Positions 49,793-57,987 are shown, counted from the stretch's first letter. The stretch is 64,000 nucleotides of DNA from Paenibacillus sp. JZ16 (GCF_015326965.1 NZ_CP017659.1:5336001-5400000); one strand, 5' to 3'. The notes: a model not told the origin generated them from the sequence alone. Translations and numbers: made by a program.

Positions 49793-51634
49793 ATGACCTA
49801 CACACTCGGCTCGTATGCTCCTCCGCCTTCGGTATGGGAGGAGCTTAAGCAGGAGCTTAAGACCGTTGCACCGGAGCTTGGCATTGATGATATCGGCTTT
49901 GCTTCGGCGGAGCCGTTCGAATCCTTGAAGGGAATATTGCAAAACCATCGGGATAAAGGGTATGAGTCGGGCTTTGAGGAGTCCGATCTGGATAAGCGGG
50001 TTACTCCGGCCCTTCCCGGTACGAAGCCGAAGTCCCTGATCGCCATTGCAATAACGTACCACTCCAAGATGGAGAACCCGCCTAAATCAGAGCCTGGCAA
50101 GTACAGGGGGATTATGGCGCGGTCTGCATGGGGAAGGGATTATCATCAGGTTCTCCGCGAGGCCATGAGCCGCCTGGAGGAATACATTAAAGAACGCGTG
50201 CCGGATGCGAAGCTTGAAAGTATGGTGGACACGGGCGCGCTTGTTGACCGGGCGGTTTCGCAGCGAGCGGGGATTGGTTTTAGCGCTAAGAACTGCGCCA
50301 TCATCTCTCCGAAGTTCGGTTCCTGGATATTCCTCGGCGAAATGGTAACCAATATTCCGTTTCCGCCGGATACGCCGGTAACCGAGGACTGCGGGGAGTG
50401 CACCAAGTGCATTGACGCTTGCCCAACCGGCGCGCTTGTCGGTCCCGGGCAGCTGAATGCCCAGCGCTGCGTTTCTTTTCTAACCCAGACCAAAGGGTTT
50501 CTGGACGAAGAAGCCATGCGCAAGATCGGTAACCGGCTGTACGGCTGTGATACCTGTCAAATTGTTTGTCCGAAGAACCGGGGCAAGAATTGGACTCATC
50601 AAGAGGACTTTAAGCCCGATCCTGAAAAAGCCAAGCCGCTGCTCCTGCCCATCCTGGATATGACCAACCGGGAATTCAAGGAGGCATTTGGAGATACTTC
50701 GGCCGCTTGGCGCGGCCGAAAGCCGATTCAGCGCAATGCTGTCATCGCGCTTGGCAACTTTAAAGATATTTCAGCCGTACCGAAGCTGAGCGAGGTACTG
50801 CTGAAAGACCCGCGTCCGGAGCTGCGGGGAACCGCTGCATGGGCTCTGGGCCGTATTGGAGGCGAAGAAGCGTTGAACAACTTAGAGAAAAGCATGAAAT
50901 CAGAAGGGGATTCCCAAGTACGAGATATGCTGCAGCAAGCCTTGAATAAACTGAATACACCGAGTGAGAAAGAAGCGCCTGCCGGAGCTGCGGCTGATGC
51001 TTCTTCCGCTGGCACTCCTGCTGCGGGTTCCTCTAATGGGGACAAACCGGAACAGGAGAGTCCTGTTATTCAGGGAGTTGAGCCGATGGCCATCCCTGAA
51101 GGAGGACCGGAAATGCTGTATTACGATGAACTTCAATCTCCGATTGGACCGCTGACGGTCTGCGCAACGGAGAAGGGATTATGTCTTATTGAATTTGGCA
51201 GCTTCTATGTGAAGGAAGCGGTCATCCAGCAGTGGTCACGGACCTGGGCCGGTAACGGCGGCTACCAGCGTGACGAGGCAAGGTTAGCTCCTGCGATCAC
51301 GCAGTTGAAGCAGTATTTTGCAGGGGAGCTAAAGGCGTTCGACGTACAGCTGGACATGCGCGGAACCTCATTCCAATTGCAGGTGTGGGAAGCGCTGAAG
51401 TCCATTCCTTATGGAACGGTGTGTTCCTATAAGGATGTAGCCGAAACCATCGGGCGTCCTAAAGCGGTTCGTGCCGTAGGCGGAGCGAACAACAAGAACC
51501 CGGTCCCGATCATCGTGCCATGTCATCGTGTGGTAGGTGCTGACGGAGCTCTCATCGGATATGCCGGCGGGCCGGAGATCAAACGCACTCTGTTAACAAT
51601 TGAAGGAGCTATGCCAGGCCGAAAAGGGTCGTAA
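49793..51634 (+). CDS. queG: QueG epoxyqueuosine reductase fused to Ogt methyltransferase
   Basis: A 613-residue fusion. Residues 1-385: QueG, with the cobalamin-binding region (MVDTGALVDRAVSQRAGIGFSAKN), two [4Fe-4S] clusters (CGECTKCIDACP, CDTCQIVCP), and C-terminal HEAT-like repeats (IQRNAVIALGNFKD, RGTAAWALGRIGG). A Pro/Ala/Ser linker (about 386-440) leads to an O6-methylguanine-DNA methyltransferase (441-613) with RGTSFQLQVWEALKSIPYGTVCSY and the acceptor Cys577 in PCHRVVG. M441 (51113-51115) is preceded by AAGGAGG (51099-51105) at seven bases, so Ogt may also be made alone. AAAGGAGG precedes the first ATG. Confidence 0.94.
   Translation: MTYTLGSYAPPPSVWEELKQELKTVAPELGIDDIGFASAEPFESLKGILQNHRDKGYESGFEESDLDKRVTPALPGTKPKSLIAIAITYHSKMENPPKSEPGKYRGIMARSAWGRDYHQVLREAMSRLEEYIKERVPDAKLESMVDTGALVDRAVSQRAGIGFSAKNCAIISPKFGSWIFLGEMVTNIPFPPDTPVTEDCGECTKCIDACPTGALVGPGQLNAQRCVSFLTQTKGFLDEEAMRKIGNRLYGCDTCQIVCPKNRGKNWTHQEDFKPDPEKAKPLLLPILDMTNREFKEAFGDTSAAWRGRKPIQRNAVIALGNFKDISAVPKLSEVLLKDPRPELRGTAAWALGRIGGEEALNNLEKSMKSEGDSQVRDMLQQALNKLNTPSEKEAPAGAAADASSAGTPAAGSSNGDKPEQESPVIQGVEPMAIPEGGPEMLYYDELQSPIGPLTVCATEKGLCLIEFGSFYVKEAVIQQWSRTWAGNGGYQRDEARLAPAITQLKQYFAGELKAFDVQLDMRGTSFQLQVWEALKSIPYGTVCSYKDVAETIGRPKAVRAVGGANNKNPVPIIVPCHRVVGADGALIGYAGGPEIKRTLLTIEGAMPGRKGS
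51113..51634 (+). CDS. ogt: Possible nested, separately translated Ogt (O6-methylguanine-DNA methyltransferase)
   Basis: Same reading frame as the QueG-Ogt fusion, from the internal ATG to the shared stop: 173 residues, which is the normal length of a free Ogt. The start MLYYDELQSPIGPLTVC is a typical Ogt N-terminus. AAGGAGG ends seven bases before this ATG, better than many real starts in the window. Known biology: Ogt transfers the alkyl group from O6-alkylguanine to its own cysteine. Independent initiation is an inference from the ribosome-binding site. Confidence 0.55.
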   Translation: MLYYDELQSPIGPLTVCATEKGLCLIEFGSFYVKEAVIQQWSRTWAGNGGYQRDEARLAPAITQLKQYFAGELKAFDVQLDMRGTSFQLQVWEALKSIPYGTVCSYKDVAETIGRPKAVRAVGGANNKNPVPIIVPCHRVVGADGALIGYAGGPEIKRTLLTIEGAMPGRKGS

Positions 51635-51776
51635 AGGATACAATATGCATGACTAGGGCCGCTCGCTGCCATGTATCCGTTATTTTCATTTGCTGTGGCG
51701 AAAAGGACATGCTATGATAGGTTCGTATATGCGCCATTAAATGGTAAATATTAGTATAGTAGAAGGTGGTCAAGTG

Positions 51777-52013
51777 ATGGATATAGTCATTCCGATTATT
51801 ACATTGATCGTGGGTCTGGTTGGCGGATTTTTTATCGGCGTATTCTATCTCCGCAAGCAATTGGAGAAGATGCAGAACGATCCGCAAATGCTGCAGAAGA
51901 TGGCAAAACAAATGGGCTATAACATGAACAGCAAGCAAATGCAGCGCGCACAGCAAATGATGAAAAATCAGCCTATGCCGGGTAAAGGGCAAGGCCGTAA
52001 ACGCAAATCATAA
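51777..52013 (+). CDS. YneF family membrane protein (UPF0154)
   Basis: A 78-residue protein: one N-terminal membrane helix (VIPIITLIVGLVGGFFIGVFY) followed by a basic, Met/Gln-rich cytoplasmic helix (LRKQLEKMQNDPQMLQKMAKQMGY). The pattern of RKQLEKMQNDPQML and KMAKQMG is diagnostic of YneF. The function is unknown. Start at ATG 51777 with AGAAGGTGG upstream; GTG 51774 is an alternative. Confidence 0.9.
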   Translation: MDIVIPIITLIVGLVGGFFIGVFYLRKQLEKMQNDPQMLQKMAKQMGYNMNSKQMQRAQQMMKNQPMPGKGQGRKRKS

Positions 52014-52021
52014 TGAAAAAA

Positions 52022-52090
52022 AGCCCGCTCCCGTCTAAATGAAATGACGGAGGGGCATTTCTATTTAAAAAGGCCGCTAACAGCGGCTAT
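52022..52090 (+). terminator. Two stem-loops between yneF and folE
   Basis: GCCC...CCCGTC / GACGG...GGGC then ATTTCTATTT (52023-52068), and GCCGCT-aac-AGCGGC (52073-52087). The first is an imperfect terminator, the second a small hairpin before folE. Confidence 0.5.
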
Positions 52091-52137
52091 AAGTTAACCG
52101 TTTGCTTTTTCTATGGAACGAAAAAGGGGGATGTACC

Positions 52138-52731
52138 GTGGCGGGTGTAAAGGATTATGTGAACAATAAAGTAGGCGATAACCGGGAGCAGATCGAGTAT
52201 CATGTAGAGCAAATATTGAAACTGATCGGTGAAGATCCCCAGCGTGAGGGACTCCTTGAGACACCGGCCCGTGTAACGCGGATGTATGAGGAGATCTTTG
52301 CGGGATACGAAGTGGATCCCAAGGATGTCCTCGGGGTTACCTTTGACGAGAATCATGAGGAATTGGTTATCGTGAAGGATATCGTATATTACAGCCAGTG
52401 CGAGCATCATATGGCGCCGTTCTTTGGCAAAGTCCATATCGGTTATGTCCCTAGCGGCAAAATCGCCGGTTTGAGCAAGCTGGCGCGTCTGGTAGAGGCG
52501 GTTACCCGCCGTCTTCAGGTGCAGGAGCGCATCACCTCGCAGATCGCTGACATTATGGTGGAGGCGCTGCAGCCAAACGGCGTGATGGTCGTTGTGGAAG
52601 GCGAGCATCTGTGCATGTGCGCGCGCGGTGTGAAGAAGCCGGGCAGCAAAACGGTCACGTCAGCTGTACGCGGTACCTTCCAGAGTGATTCTGCACAGCG
52701 TTCAGAATTTCTGTCTTTGATTAAAGACTAA
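52138..52731 (+). CDS. folE: GTP cyclohydrolase I
   Basis: A 197-residue type IA GTP cyclohydrolase making 7,8-dihydroneopterin triphosphate for folate. Zinc ligands are in [15 protein letters not shown] and [32 protein letters not shown] and the C-terminal TSAVRGTFQ are diagnostic. Start at GTG 52138 with AAAGGGGGA upstream; the frame is open to 52102 but without a better site. Length agrees with FolE (about 190). Confidence 0.95.
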   Translation: MAGVKDYVNNKVGDNREQIEYHVEQILKLIGEDPQREGLLETPARVTRMYEEIFAGYEVDPKDVLGVTFDENHEELVIVKDIVYYSQCEHHMAPFFGKVHIGYVPSGKIAGLSKLARLVEAVTRRLQVQERITSQIADIMVEALQPNGVMVVVEGEHLCMCARGVKKPGSKTVTSAVRGTFQSDSAQRSEFLSLIKD

Positions 52732-52750
52732 GCAGGAACCAGACAATTGC

Positions 52751-52786
52751 AAAAGGCTTCGCCCACGGAGGCGAAGCCTTTTTTTG
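52751..52786 (+). terminator. Terminator after folE
   Basis: Stem AAAAGGCTTCGCC / GGCGAAGCCTTTT followed by TTT; a very strong hairpin. Confidence 0.92.
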
Positions 52787-52839
52787 TGCTCAGCAACGAA
52801 TGTGAGCTCATATGTTAATCGATGCAAGGCAAGGGCTTC

Positions 52840-53112
52840 TTAAGAGGCCCCATCCACTTGTTTCATATACTGCACATATTGGATGAGTGCTTGTTTTTGC
52901 TCCTCGATATCCCGGATGCGGCGGGACATCTCCATGAAGAAGGTTTCAATCTGATCGCGCAGCACATTGGCGGATTGTCCCTTCCAATCCTGCAGACGGG
53001 CGTACATGACCCGTGCCTCCTGTTCGTCGGCCCGAATGGCTGCCAGCAGTCCTGATAGCTCGCGTTCGGCCTGAAGCAAATCATCCAGCTCCAGCAGAAT
53101 CTCTCGACTCAT
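52840..53112 (-). CDS. Small helical partner of the lipase (LXG/WXG100-accessory-like)
   Basis: A 90-residue, entirely helical, acidic protein (MSREILLELDDLLQAERELSGLLAAIRADEQEARVMYARLQDWKGQSANVLRDQIETFF, then a coiled coil). The central DWKGQSA is like the W-x-G turn of WXG100 proteins (helix-WXG-helix). It starts at ATG 53112 (GGGAGGG six bases upstream) and follows the lipase gene by 32 bases. Type VII lipase toxins of the TslA class are encoded with such small partners that bind their C-terminal helical tail. I infer the same here; a WXG100-type partner fits best. Confidence 0.75.
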   Translation of the reverse strand: MSREILLELDDLLQAERELSGLLAAIRADEQEARVMYARLQDWKGQSANVLRDQIETFFMEMSRRIRDIEEQKQALIQYVQYMKQVDGAS

Positions 53113-53144
53113 CTCCATCCCTCCCGGTAGTTTCGTATTGATGT

Positions 53145-54419
53145 TTACCCGCTGTTGTCTGTCCGTTCAAATAAATCCGCTTTGAATTTAATATACTGAA
53201 CGATGTCGGTGGTATGCTGCAGATGCCATTGACTCATCGACATGATGGATGTATCCAGCTGCTGGACAATCGGCTGCAGACGTCTGCTGTGGCTGGAGAA
53301 CATGTATTTGGAGAGACGCTGCCGGATTCCTTGGATTTCGGCATCACTTTGATGGGCGTGTGCTCTCCATTTCTCGGCTACGCTTCGCAGCTCGGCAGGG
53401 GTTACCTGGATGGTACCGGAGGAGCCTCCTGCGGAGCCGCCCAGGGCTCCCAGCGAGCCGCCCAAACCTAAGCCCAAATTGCTCAGCGGTCCGCCAAGAC
53501 CAAACAAGAGATTGCCGTGAGAAGGGATTCTGGGCGAATCGACGGCTTTATCGGTAGAGCCGTCATAAAGACGGTTCGAAATGTAGCCATCCTCGAATCG
53601 ATAGCGGTCAAGCTGATGATAATTGGGGCCGCCCAGTGTATTATCAATTTTTTCTTTTAAACTGAGACCGTCATTGGCGTCTTTATAACTGGAGTCTATG
53701 TAATAGGTAGAACCGACATGGCCATCGAAGCCGCCGAGCGCGCCGCTGGCAATAATGTCGCCTGGATGGGCGAAATTAATGATTTGGGAATCGAATTCCC
53801 CGTTCTCTGCCTTTCTTCTGGCTTCAGGGGAGAGGCTACCGATGACCGACGGAGCACTGAAGGTGACAGCCGACATGCCCGTATAGGCGGCAGCATATTG
53901 CGCGTTGGCTCCCCCTAGGGAGTGACCCGTGAGGGTGAAATCAACACCCTTGTATTTCTCCTTCATTTCCAGCGCATAATCCTCGGCTTGATACAACTGG
54001 TTGGTTCCCAATATATCCGTTTTTTTATCGATCTGCCGCGATTGTTCACCGAACCAATCCGTGACATCGTTAATCCCCGTGGCTTCTTTGACTTTGTCTA
54101 CATGGTCCGCCCAAGGTGGCCGAAATTCCGGGATTTTTCTTTTGATCTCTTCAATACCAATGTCCGCATCGGCCAAATAATCGGGGAGAGCATGGGATAA
54201 GTCTTTCCCTGCCTCGGTGCCCCGGTAAGCGATAACGGCCTGATTCGTTTCCTTGTTGTAAAAAGTTACCGCATCAAAGCCTGATATGCTGTTGCTCTTA
54301 TAGTCCTCAAGGACTTCCCACCCAGGCAAGTCCTCAACGGTATCTTCTTTTTTCAGATCGAGATAAGCCGCTTCTGACATCAATCGGTACGTCTCGTCAT
54401 CCACTTGCGGTGAACTCAA
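53145..54419 (-). CDS. Lipase (class 3) with C-terminal WXG100-like helical tail, putative type VII secreted toxin
   Basis: A 424-residue protein. Residues 1-300: class 3 lipase with nucleophile Ser167 in TGHSLGGANAQ, likely Asp221 in FAHPGDIIASG and His268 in NYHQLDRY. Residues 303-335: Gly/Leu-rich linker. Residues 336-424: all-helical tail with VTPAELRSVAEKWRAHAHQS and, 40 residues on, SMSQWHLQHTTDIVQYIKFKADLF, the helix-turn-helix look of WXG100/LXG modules. There is no signal peptide. The catalytic domain comes first and the secretion module last, as in the reverse-arranged TslA of Staphylococcus aureus. Start is TTG 54419 with AAGGAGGGAG upstream. A lipoprotein pair precedes it. Confidence 0.85.
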   Translation of the reverse strand: MSSPQVDDETYRLMSEAAYLDLKKEDTVEDLPGWEVLEDYKSNSISGFDAVTFYNKETNQAVIAYRGTEAGKDLSHALPDYLADADIGIEEIKRKIPEFRPPWADHVDKVKEATGINDVTDWFGEQSRQIDKKTDILGTNQLYQAEDYALEMKEKYKGVDFTLTGHSLGGANAQYAAAYTGMSAVTFSAPSVIGSLSPEARRKAENGEFDSQIINFAHPGDIIASGALGGFDGHVGSTYYIDSSYKDANDGLSLKEKIDNTLGGPNYHQLDRYRFEDGYISNRLYDGSTDKAVDSPRIPSHGNLLFGLGGPLSNLGLGLGGSLGALGGSAGGSSGTIQVTPAELRSVAEKWRAHAHQSDAEIQGIRQRLSKYMFSSHSRRLQPIVQQLDTSIMSMSQWHLQHTTDIVQYIKFKADLFERTDNSG

Positions 54420-54490
54420 ATATACTCCCTCCTTAACATGACTCAGCAGGATCAGAACCTTTAGTTACAGCCAAAAGGCAGCACAACCCA

Positions 54491-54847
54491 TCACTCGCCC
54501 TTAATCGCTTTTCTGAGCTCCGGGTTCATTACGAAATTAGATGTCTCGCCTGTGTTGAAATCAACGGATATTTTAAAGGTTTGTTCCGGATGATCTACTA
54601 CAAACCCTTCAAGGTTGACCTTGTCCGCTACAATAGAAGGCATCATCTCTTCTTTGGTAATCTCGACATCCAAGTTGTATTTCTCTTTAAAATGCTCAAC
54701 GGCTGTGGTCTTAGCCTTCGTTATGACTTCGTCCGAGCTGTCGTCTGTATTGGCTTGGTTATTGTTCACTGGCTGGCATCCTCCAACAATTAAAATGATA
54801 AGCACAAAAGCAAAAATGAAAACACGTGATTTGAACCTACTGTTCAC
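54491..54847 (-). CDS. Small lipoprotein A, candidate immunity protein
   Basis: A 118-residue lipoprotein: signal peptide with lipobox ILIVGGC (Cys24), a polar linker, then one small domain (AKTTAVEHFKEKYNLDVEITKEEMMPS; DKVNLEGFVVDHPEQTFKISVDFNTGETSNFVMNPELRKAI). Helix followed by a beta sheet, ending in a conserved NPEL helix, agrees with small DUF1433-type lipoproteins such as TilA. It is 71 bases upstream of the lipase, on the same strand. Start GTG 54847 with AAGGGATGG upstream. Sequence-paralogous to the next gene upstream. Confidence 0.8.
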   Translation of the reverse strand: MNSRFKSRVFIFAFVLIILIVGGCQPVNNNQANTDDSSDEVITKAKTTAVEHFKEKYNLDVEITKEEMMPSIVADKVNLEGFVVDHPEQTFKISVDFNTGETSNFVMNPELRKAIKGE

Positions 54848-55061
54848 ACTGACCCATCCCTTCAGTGGTGATGTTCTGCTCTTACAGGCATGCTGAATCT
54901 TGCAGTACTAGTTTGGAACGCAGCGTTTCTCTTCGTTTCGCCTTAGGCAATGTAGAAGTGGCGCACCAAGCTTACTGTCATATCATAATCCAGCATATGG
55001 TAGCGTTCAACCGAATAAATAACCAGATATGTAGTAAAAAAGACCTAACAATAGGCTCGGG

Positions 55062-55424
55062 TTATTCCTTAGTTTTAATAATCTTGTCCAATTCTGGACT
55101 CATGACCAAGTGCCCGGTTTCAAGGGTCTTGTAGTTTACAGATAAATTGAAAGTCTGATCGGGATGCCCTATGACAAAACCTCCAACATCAATTTCATCG
55201 GCGACATATGTAGGTAATTTATTTTGGCTCGTTATTTGGACCTCCAGATCGTACGTTTCCTTAAAGTATTGAATCGCAGCATTGCTTGCTGCAACGATGG
55301 ATTCATTGCCATGGCGATTGTCATTGTTGATGGAAGACGGATGGCCGCATCCTACGGATACAAAAAAAAGGATGAGTAAGGTAAGCAATCCCGACCCCTT
55401 TATCCAATGTGCTCCAGTGTACAG
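55062..55424 (-). CDS. Small lipoprotein B, paralogue of lipoprotein A
   Basis: About 120 residues, aligned end to end with lipoprotein A (A: AVEHFKEKYNLDVEIT; B: AIQYFKETYDLEVQIT; A: LEGFVVDHPEQTFKISVDFNTGE; B: VGGFVIGHPDQTFNLSVNYKTLE; both end M-(N/S)PEL). Lipobox FFVSVGC. The start is unresolved: ATG 55469 lies inside the terminator stem and lacks a ribosome-binding site; CTG 55424 (AAAGGGGTG upstream, gives 26 residues before the cysteine as in A) and TTG 55388 (AAAGGGG upstream) are better. I give the CTG. Two diverged immunity-like copies ahead of one toxin is a known arrangement. Confidence 0.7.
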   Translation of the reverse strand: MYTGAHWIKGSGLLTLLILFFVSVGCGHPSSINNDNRHGNESIVAASNAAIQYFKETYDLEVQITSQNKLPTYVADEIDVGGFVIGHPDQTFNLSVNYKTLETGHLVMSPELDKIIKTKE

Positions 55425-55445
55425 AGAATCACCCCTTTGAATAAG

Positions 55446-55487
55446 GATAAAGCCCTCCTTAAACTCCATAATGAAGTAAGGAGGGCT
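55446..55487 (-). terminator. Terminator after the fused superoxide dismutase gene
   Basis: Perfect stem AGCCCTCCTTA / TAAGGAGGGCT, followed in the minus direction by TTTAT. It blocks reading into the lipoprotein genes and overlaps the ATG candidate at 55469. Confidence 0.85.
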
Positions 55488-55541
55488 ATAGACATCATAC
55501 CCAATATTAACCAATGTGAAGCAACCCAGCAAGGCTTTAAA

Positions 55542-56717
55542 TTAAAAAGGCTTCCATTTCAGCTCACTGGCATGCTTGAAACGCTCCGCAACCGCTGGCC
55601 AGTAGACCACGTTCCACCAATCCTTGATGTAATCCTTGCGTTTACTTTGATGTTTGAGGTAGTAGGCGTGCTCCCATACATCCAGTGCCAGAAGAGGTAC
55701 GACGTCCCACTGGGAGAGGTTCTGATGCTTCTCGGCCTGCAGAATTTCCAGTCGATGGCTGCGCGGACTCCAGACGAGGATTGCCCAGCCGCCGCCTTCC
55801 ACTTTGTCTGCAGCTTCGGAGAAGTGCTTTTTAAAGCGATCGAAGTTTCCGAAATCCTTCTTGATCTGCTGAGCAAGCTCCCCGCCCGGTTCCCCACCGC
55901 CCTGCGGGTTCATAATGTCCCAGAAGATCGTGTGCAAATAGTGGCCGGCTCCGTGAAAAGCCAGCTCGCGTTCCCAATGCTTCACCAGCTCGAAATCGCC
56001 GCTTTTTCTGGCTGCCTCCAGTTTTTTCTCCGCTTTGTTTAAACCGTCGACGTAGCTTTGGTGATGGATATCGTGATGAATCCGCATGGTTTTCTCGTCG
56101 ATATGAGGCTCCAGCGCATTATATGCGTAAGGCAGCGGAGGAAGGCGATGTCCGCCAATCGGTACGGCCTTGCCGCTGTCTCCCATGCCTTGAATGGACA
56201 GATCAGCCTCAGAGCGAGATGGCGGTGGGGAGGAGGCCTCGTGAAGCGTTATGGATTGCACCGGCATCTCCACATCCATAAATCTCTCCAGCGCTCCAGC
56301 GGAGTTGAGCGTCTCCAGCGCGTTCAGGAAGTATTCGGACTCCCGAATCACATGGTGCAGCACCGTGCTGGCGAGCGGCACTTTCCGAACAGCCTCACTA
56401 TGCTCCTTTAAGCCATGCAGTTGGCGGATGAACTCTCTGGATTGCTCGCAGGAAGCGCGCAGCAGCTGTTCGACCTGGGCCAGCACCTGCGGCGAAGGAG
56501 GCCCGTCATAACGGAGAATGTGGCGCAGAAGTTCGTCTGCTGCTTTTTCCGTGTCGGAGAACACCACGGCCCATTGATCCAGCATTTTGACATAGTCCGG
56601 CTCCAGCTCCGGCACAACGGCTTTGATAAGGCCAGTATGCTTCCTTTCCTGATGTTTCCAATAGCGAATCTCTTCGAGTAATCGTACCGGGAGCTTTGCT
56701 CCGTAAATAAATAACAT
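55542..56717 (-). CDS. Superoxide dismutase fused to an N-terminal helical metal-binding-like domain
   Basis: A 391-residue protein. Residues 1-150: helical domain with EIRYWKHQERKHTGLI and LASTVLHHVIRESEYFLNAL, spaced His/Glu patterns as in DUF2935/hemerythrin-like families. Residues about 190-391: Fe/Mn superoxide dismutase with the ligands in MRIHHDIHHQSYV, GHYLHTIFWDIM and [21 protein letters not shown]. The Pro/Ser-rich linker (about 160-185) is disordered. Start at ATG 56717 (GGAGGG upstream); the frame is open to 56861 without one. The N-terminal domain could bind iron or manganese; no signal peptide. Confidence 0.88.
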   Translation of the reverse strand: MLFIYGAKLPVRLLEEIRYWKHQERKHTGLIKAVVPELEPDYVKMLDQWAVVFSDTEKAADELLRHILRYDGPPSPQVLAQVEQLLRASCEQSREFIRQLHGLKEHSEAVRKVPLASTVLHHVIRESEYFLNALETLNSAGALERFMDVEMPVQSITLHEASSPPPSRSEADLSIQGMGDSGKAVPIGGHRLPPLPYAYNALEPHIDEKTMRIHHDIHHQSYVDGLNKAEKKLEAARKSGDFELVKHWERELAFHGAGHYLHTIFWDIMNPQGGGEPGGELAQQIKKDFGNFDRFKKHFSEAADKVEGGGWAILVWSPRSHRLEILQAEKHQNLSQWDVVPLLALDVWEHAYYLKHQSKRKDYIKDWWNVVYWPAVAERFKHASELKWKPF

Positions 56718-56787
56718 GTCCGTTCCCTCCAGTATCAGGTTCACTAAACACACTATATTCACGTGACGGCCTGTATTATGAGGGGGA

Positions 56788-56824
56788 AATAAAAATACCC
56801 CCGCCGCATCAAAGCAGCAGGGGG
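56788..56824 (-). terminator. Terminator after the hydrolase gene at 56851
   Basis: Minus-strand stem CCCCCTGCTGC / GCGGCGGGGG (G-U pairs included) followed by TATTTTTATTT. Confidence 0.75.
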
Positions 56825-56850
56825 AAGTGGATCGTATGATCAATAAAGCA

Positions 56851-57843
56851 TCAGGATTCATCCGGTGTTTCGAGTTTTCCTAGAAAGGTGGATACTCTGC
56901 GCAGATATTCTTTAGGGTGCTCACGGAAGATAAGCTCATGATGCGCATCCTCTACAATCCAGGAATCCGAATCCGTATGGGTTTGGTTGGAAGCAATCTT
57001 CTCGGCGATCGGGTAAGGTGCCTTGTCGTCTTTCGTTCCGTGAATGAACAAGGTCGGGAACGGATAATCGTGCTTCTTCACCTCATTGTACGGGATCTGA
57101 TCCAGGCTGGTGCCATTGAGCACTGGGAAGAGCAGCTCCAGAATCTCCAGGGACGGATGACGAGGAAGATTGATCTGGTTGTGAATGTTGTGGTAAAGCG
57201 TGTCCGGCTCCAATAAAAAGGCGCTGTCCAGAATCATGGCATCTACATCCTTGGTCTCAAGCCCTGCCTGCAGCGCCGTACCGGCACCCATGGAGAAGCC
57301 CCAGACGACAATTTGCTTCGCGCCGCGCTGCTTCACATGTTCAATGGCCCCGAGAAGCTGGCGTTTCTCTTCCTTGCCCCCGGTTGCCACTTCCTTGCTG
57401 GTCTGTGAGGCAAAACCGTAATCAAACATCAGCACATTAAAATTCATGTTGTGCGCGTAATGGGCGATATCGTACATCGGTACCCAGGTTTCCTCCCGGT
57501 TAGCGCCGTATCCGTGGCTGAGCACGATGGTTTTGGAGGAGTTCTCGGCCGGGATATACCATCCATTTATATTTCGTTTGCCGTCAATGGAGTGGAACGT
57601 GATATTCTCGTAATTCATATCTTTAGCAAGCTTGGGATTGGAGTAGAGCGGAGCAACCGTCGGATTCGACAAAACCCATGCAATATAGGCATGAAGCGCA
57701 ATAAAACAGAAAACCAGGAAAAAAACGACAGATAATAACAACGCTAATATAATATGCTTTAAACGAACCAAGCCTGTCGACAGCTCGGCTGGCGTGTCAT
57801 TTAATTGGGAGAGTGGGGCATTACTACCAGTCGTTGTGCTCAT
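56851..57843 (-). CDS. Membrane-anchored alpha/beta hydrolase (second YqkD-like copy)
   Basis: A 330-residue hydrolase: an N-terminal polar tail, a membrane helix (about 30-55), LSHGYGANREETW, the nucleophile elbow VVWGFSMGAGTALQAG, Asp in FIHGTKDDKAPYP and His in EDAHHELIF. It is the same architectural class as the hydrolase at 13240-14262 but from a different branch (GFSMGAG instead of GQSLGG). AAGGAGGGG precedes the ATG at 57843. Substrate unknown. Confidence 0.87.
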   Translation of the reverse strand: MSTTTGSNAPLSQLNDTPAELSTGLVRLKHIILALLLSVVFFLVFCFIALHAYIAWVLSNPTVAPLYSNPKLAKDMNYENITFHSIDGKRNINGWYIPAENSSKTIVLSHGYGANREETWVPMYDIAHYAHNMNFNVLMFDYGFASQTSKEVATGGKEEKRQLLGAIEHVKQRGAKQIVVWGFSMGAGTALQAGLETKDVDAMILDSAFLLEPDTLYHNIHNQINLPRHPSLEILELLFPVLNGTSLDQIPYNEVKKHDYPFPTLFIHGTKDDKAPYPIAEKIASNQTHTDSDSWIVEDAHHELIFREHPKEYLRRVSTFLGKLETPDES

Positions 57844-57987
57844 AAGTGGCCCCTCCTTACCATATAGTCTGGATTTGTTTCGTTAACATGAAAGAGGTGG
57901 AATTATAATAATCGTATGCCCGGATGCCTATAAAGTCAATGCAAATCCATAGATTGTAAGACAACTGTAAAGTCCCTGTCTCGATGG

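Noticed and set aside
53145..54419. Ordinary secreted triacylglycerol lipase
   Set aside because: No signal peptide, a helical WXG-like tail, and lipoprotein and helical-partner neighbours favour a T7SS-type effector.
55062..55532. Long form of lipoprotein B starting at 55532 or 55469
   Set aside because: The first part would read through the preceding gene's terminator, and neither start has a ribosome-binding site.
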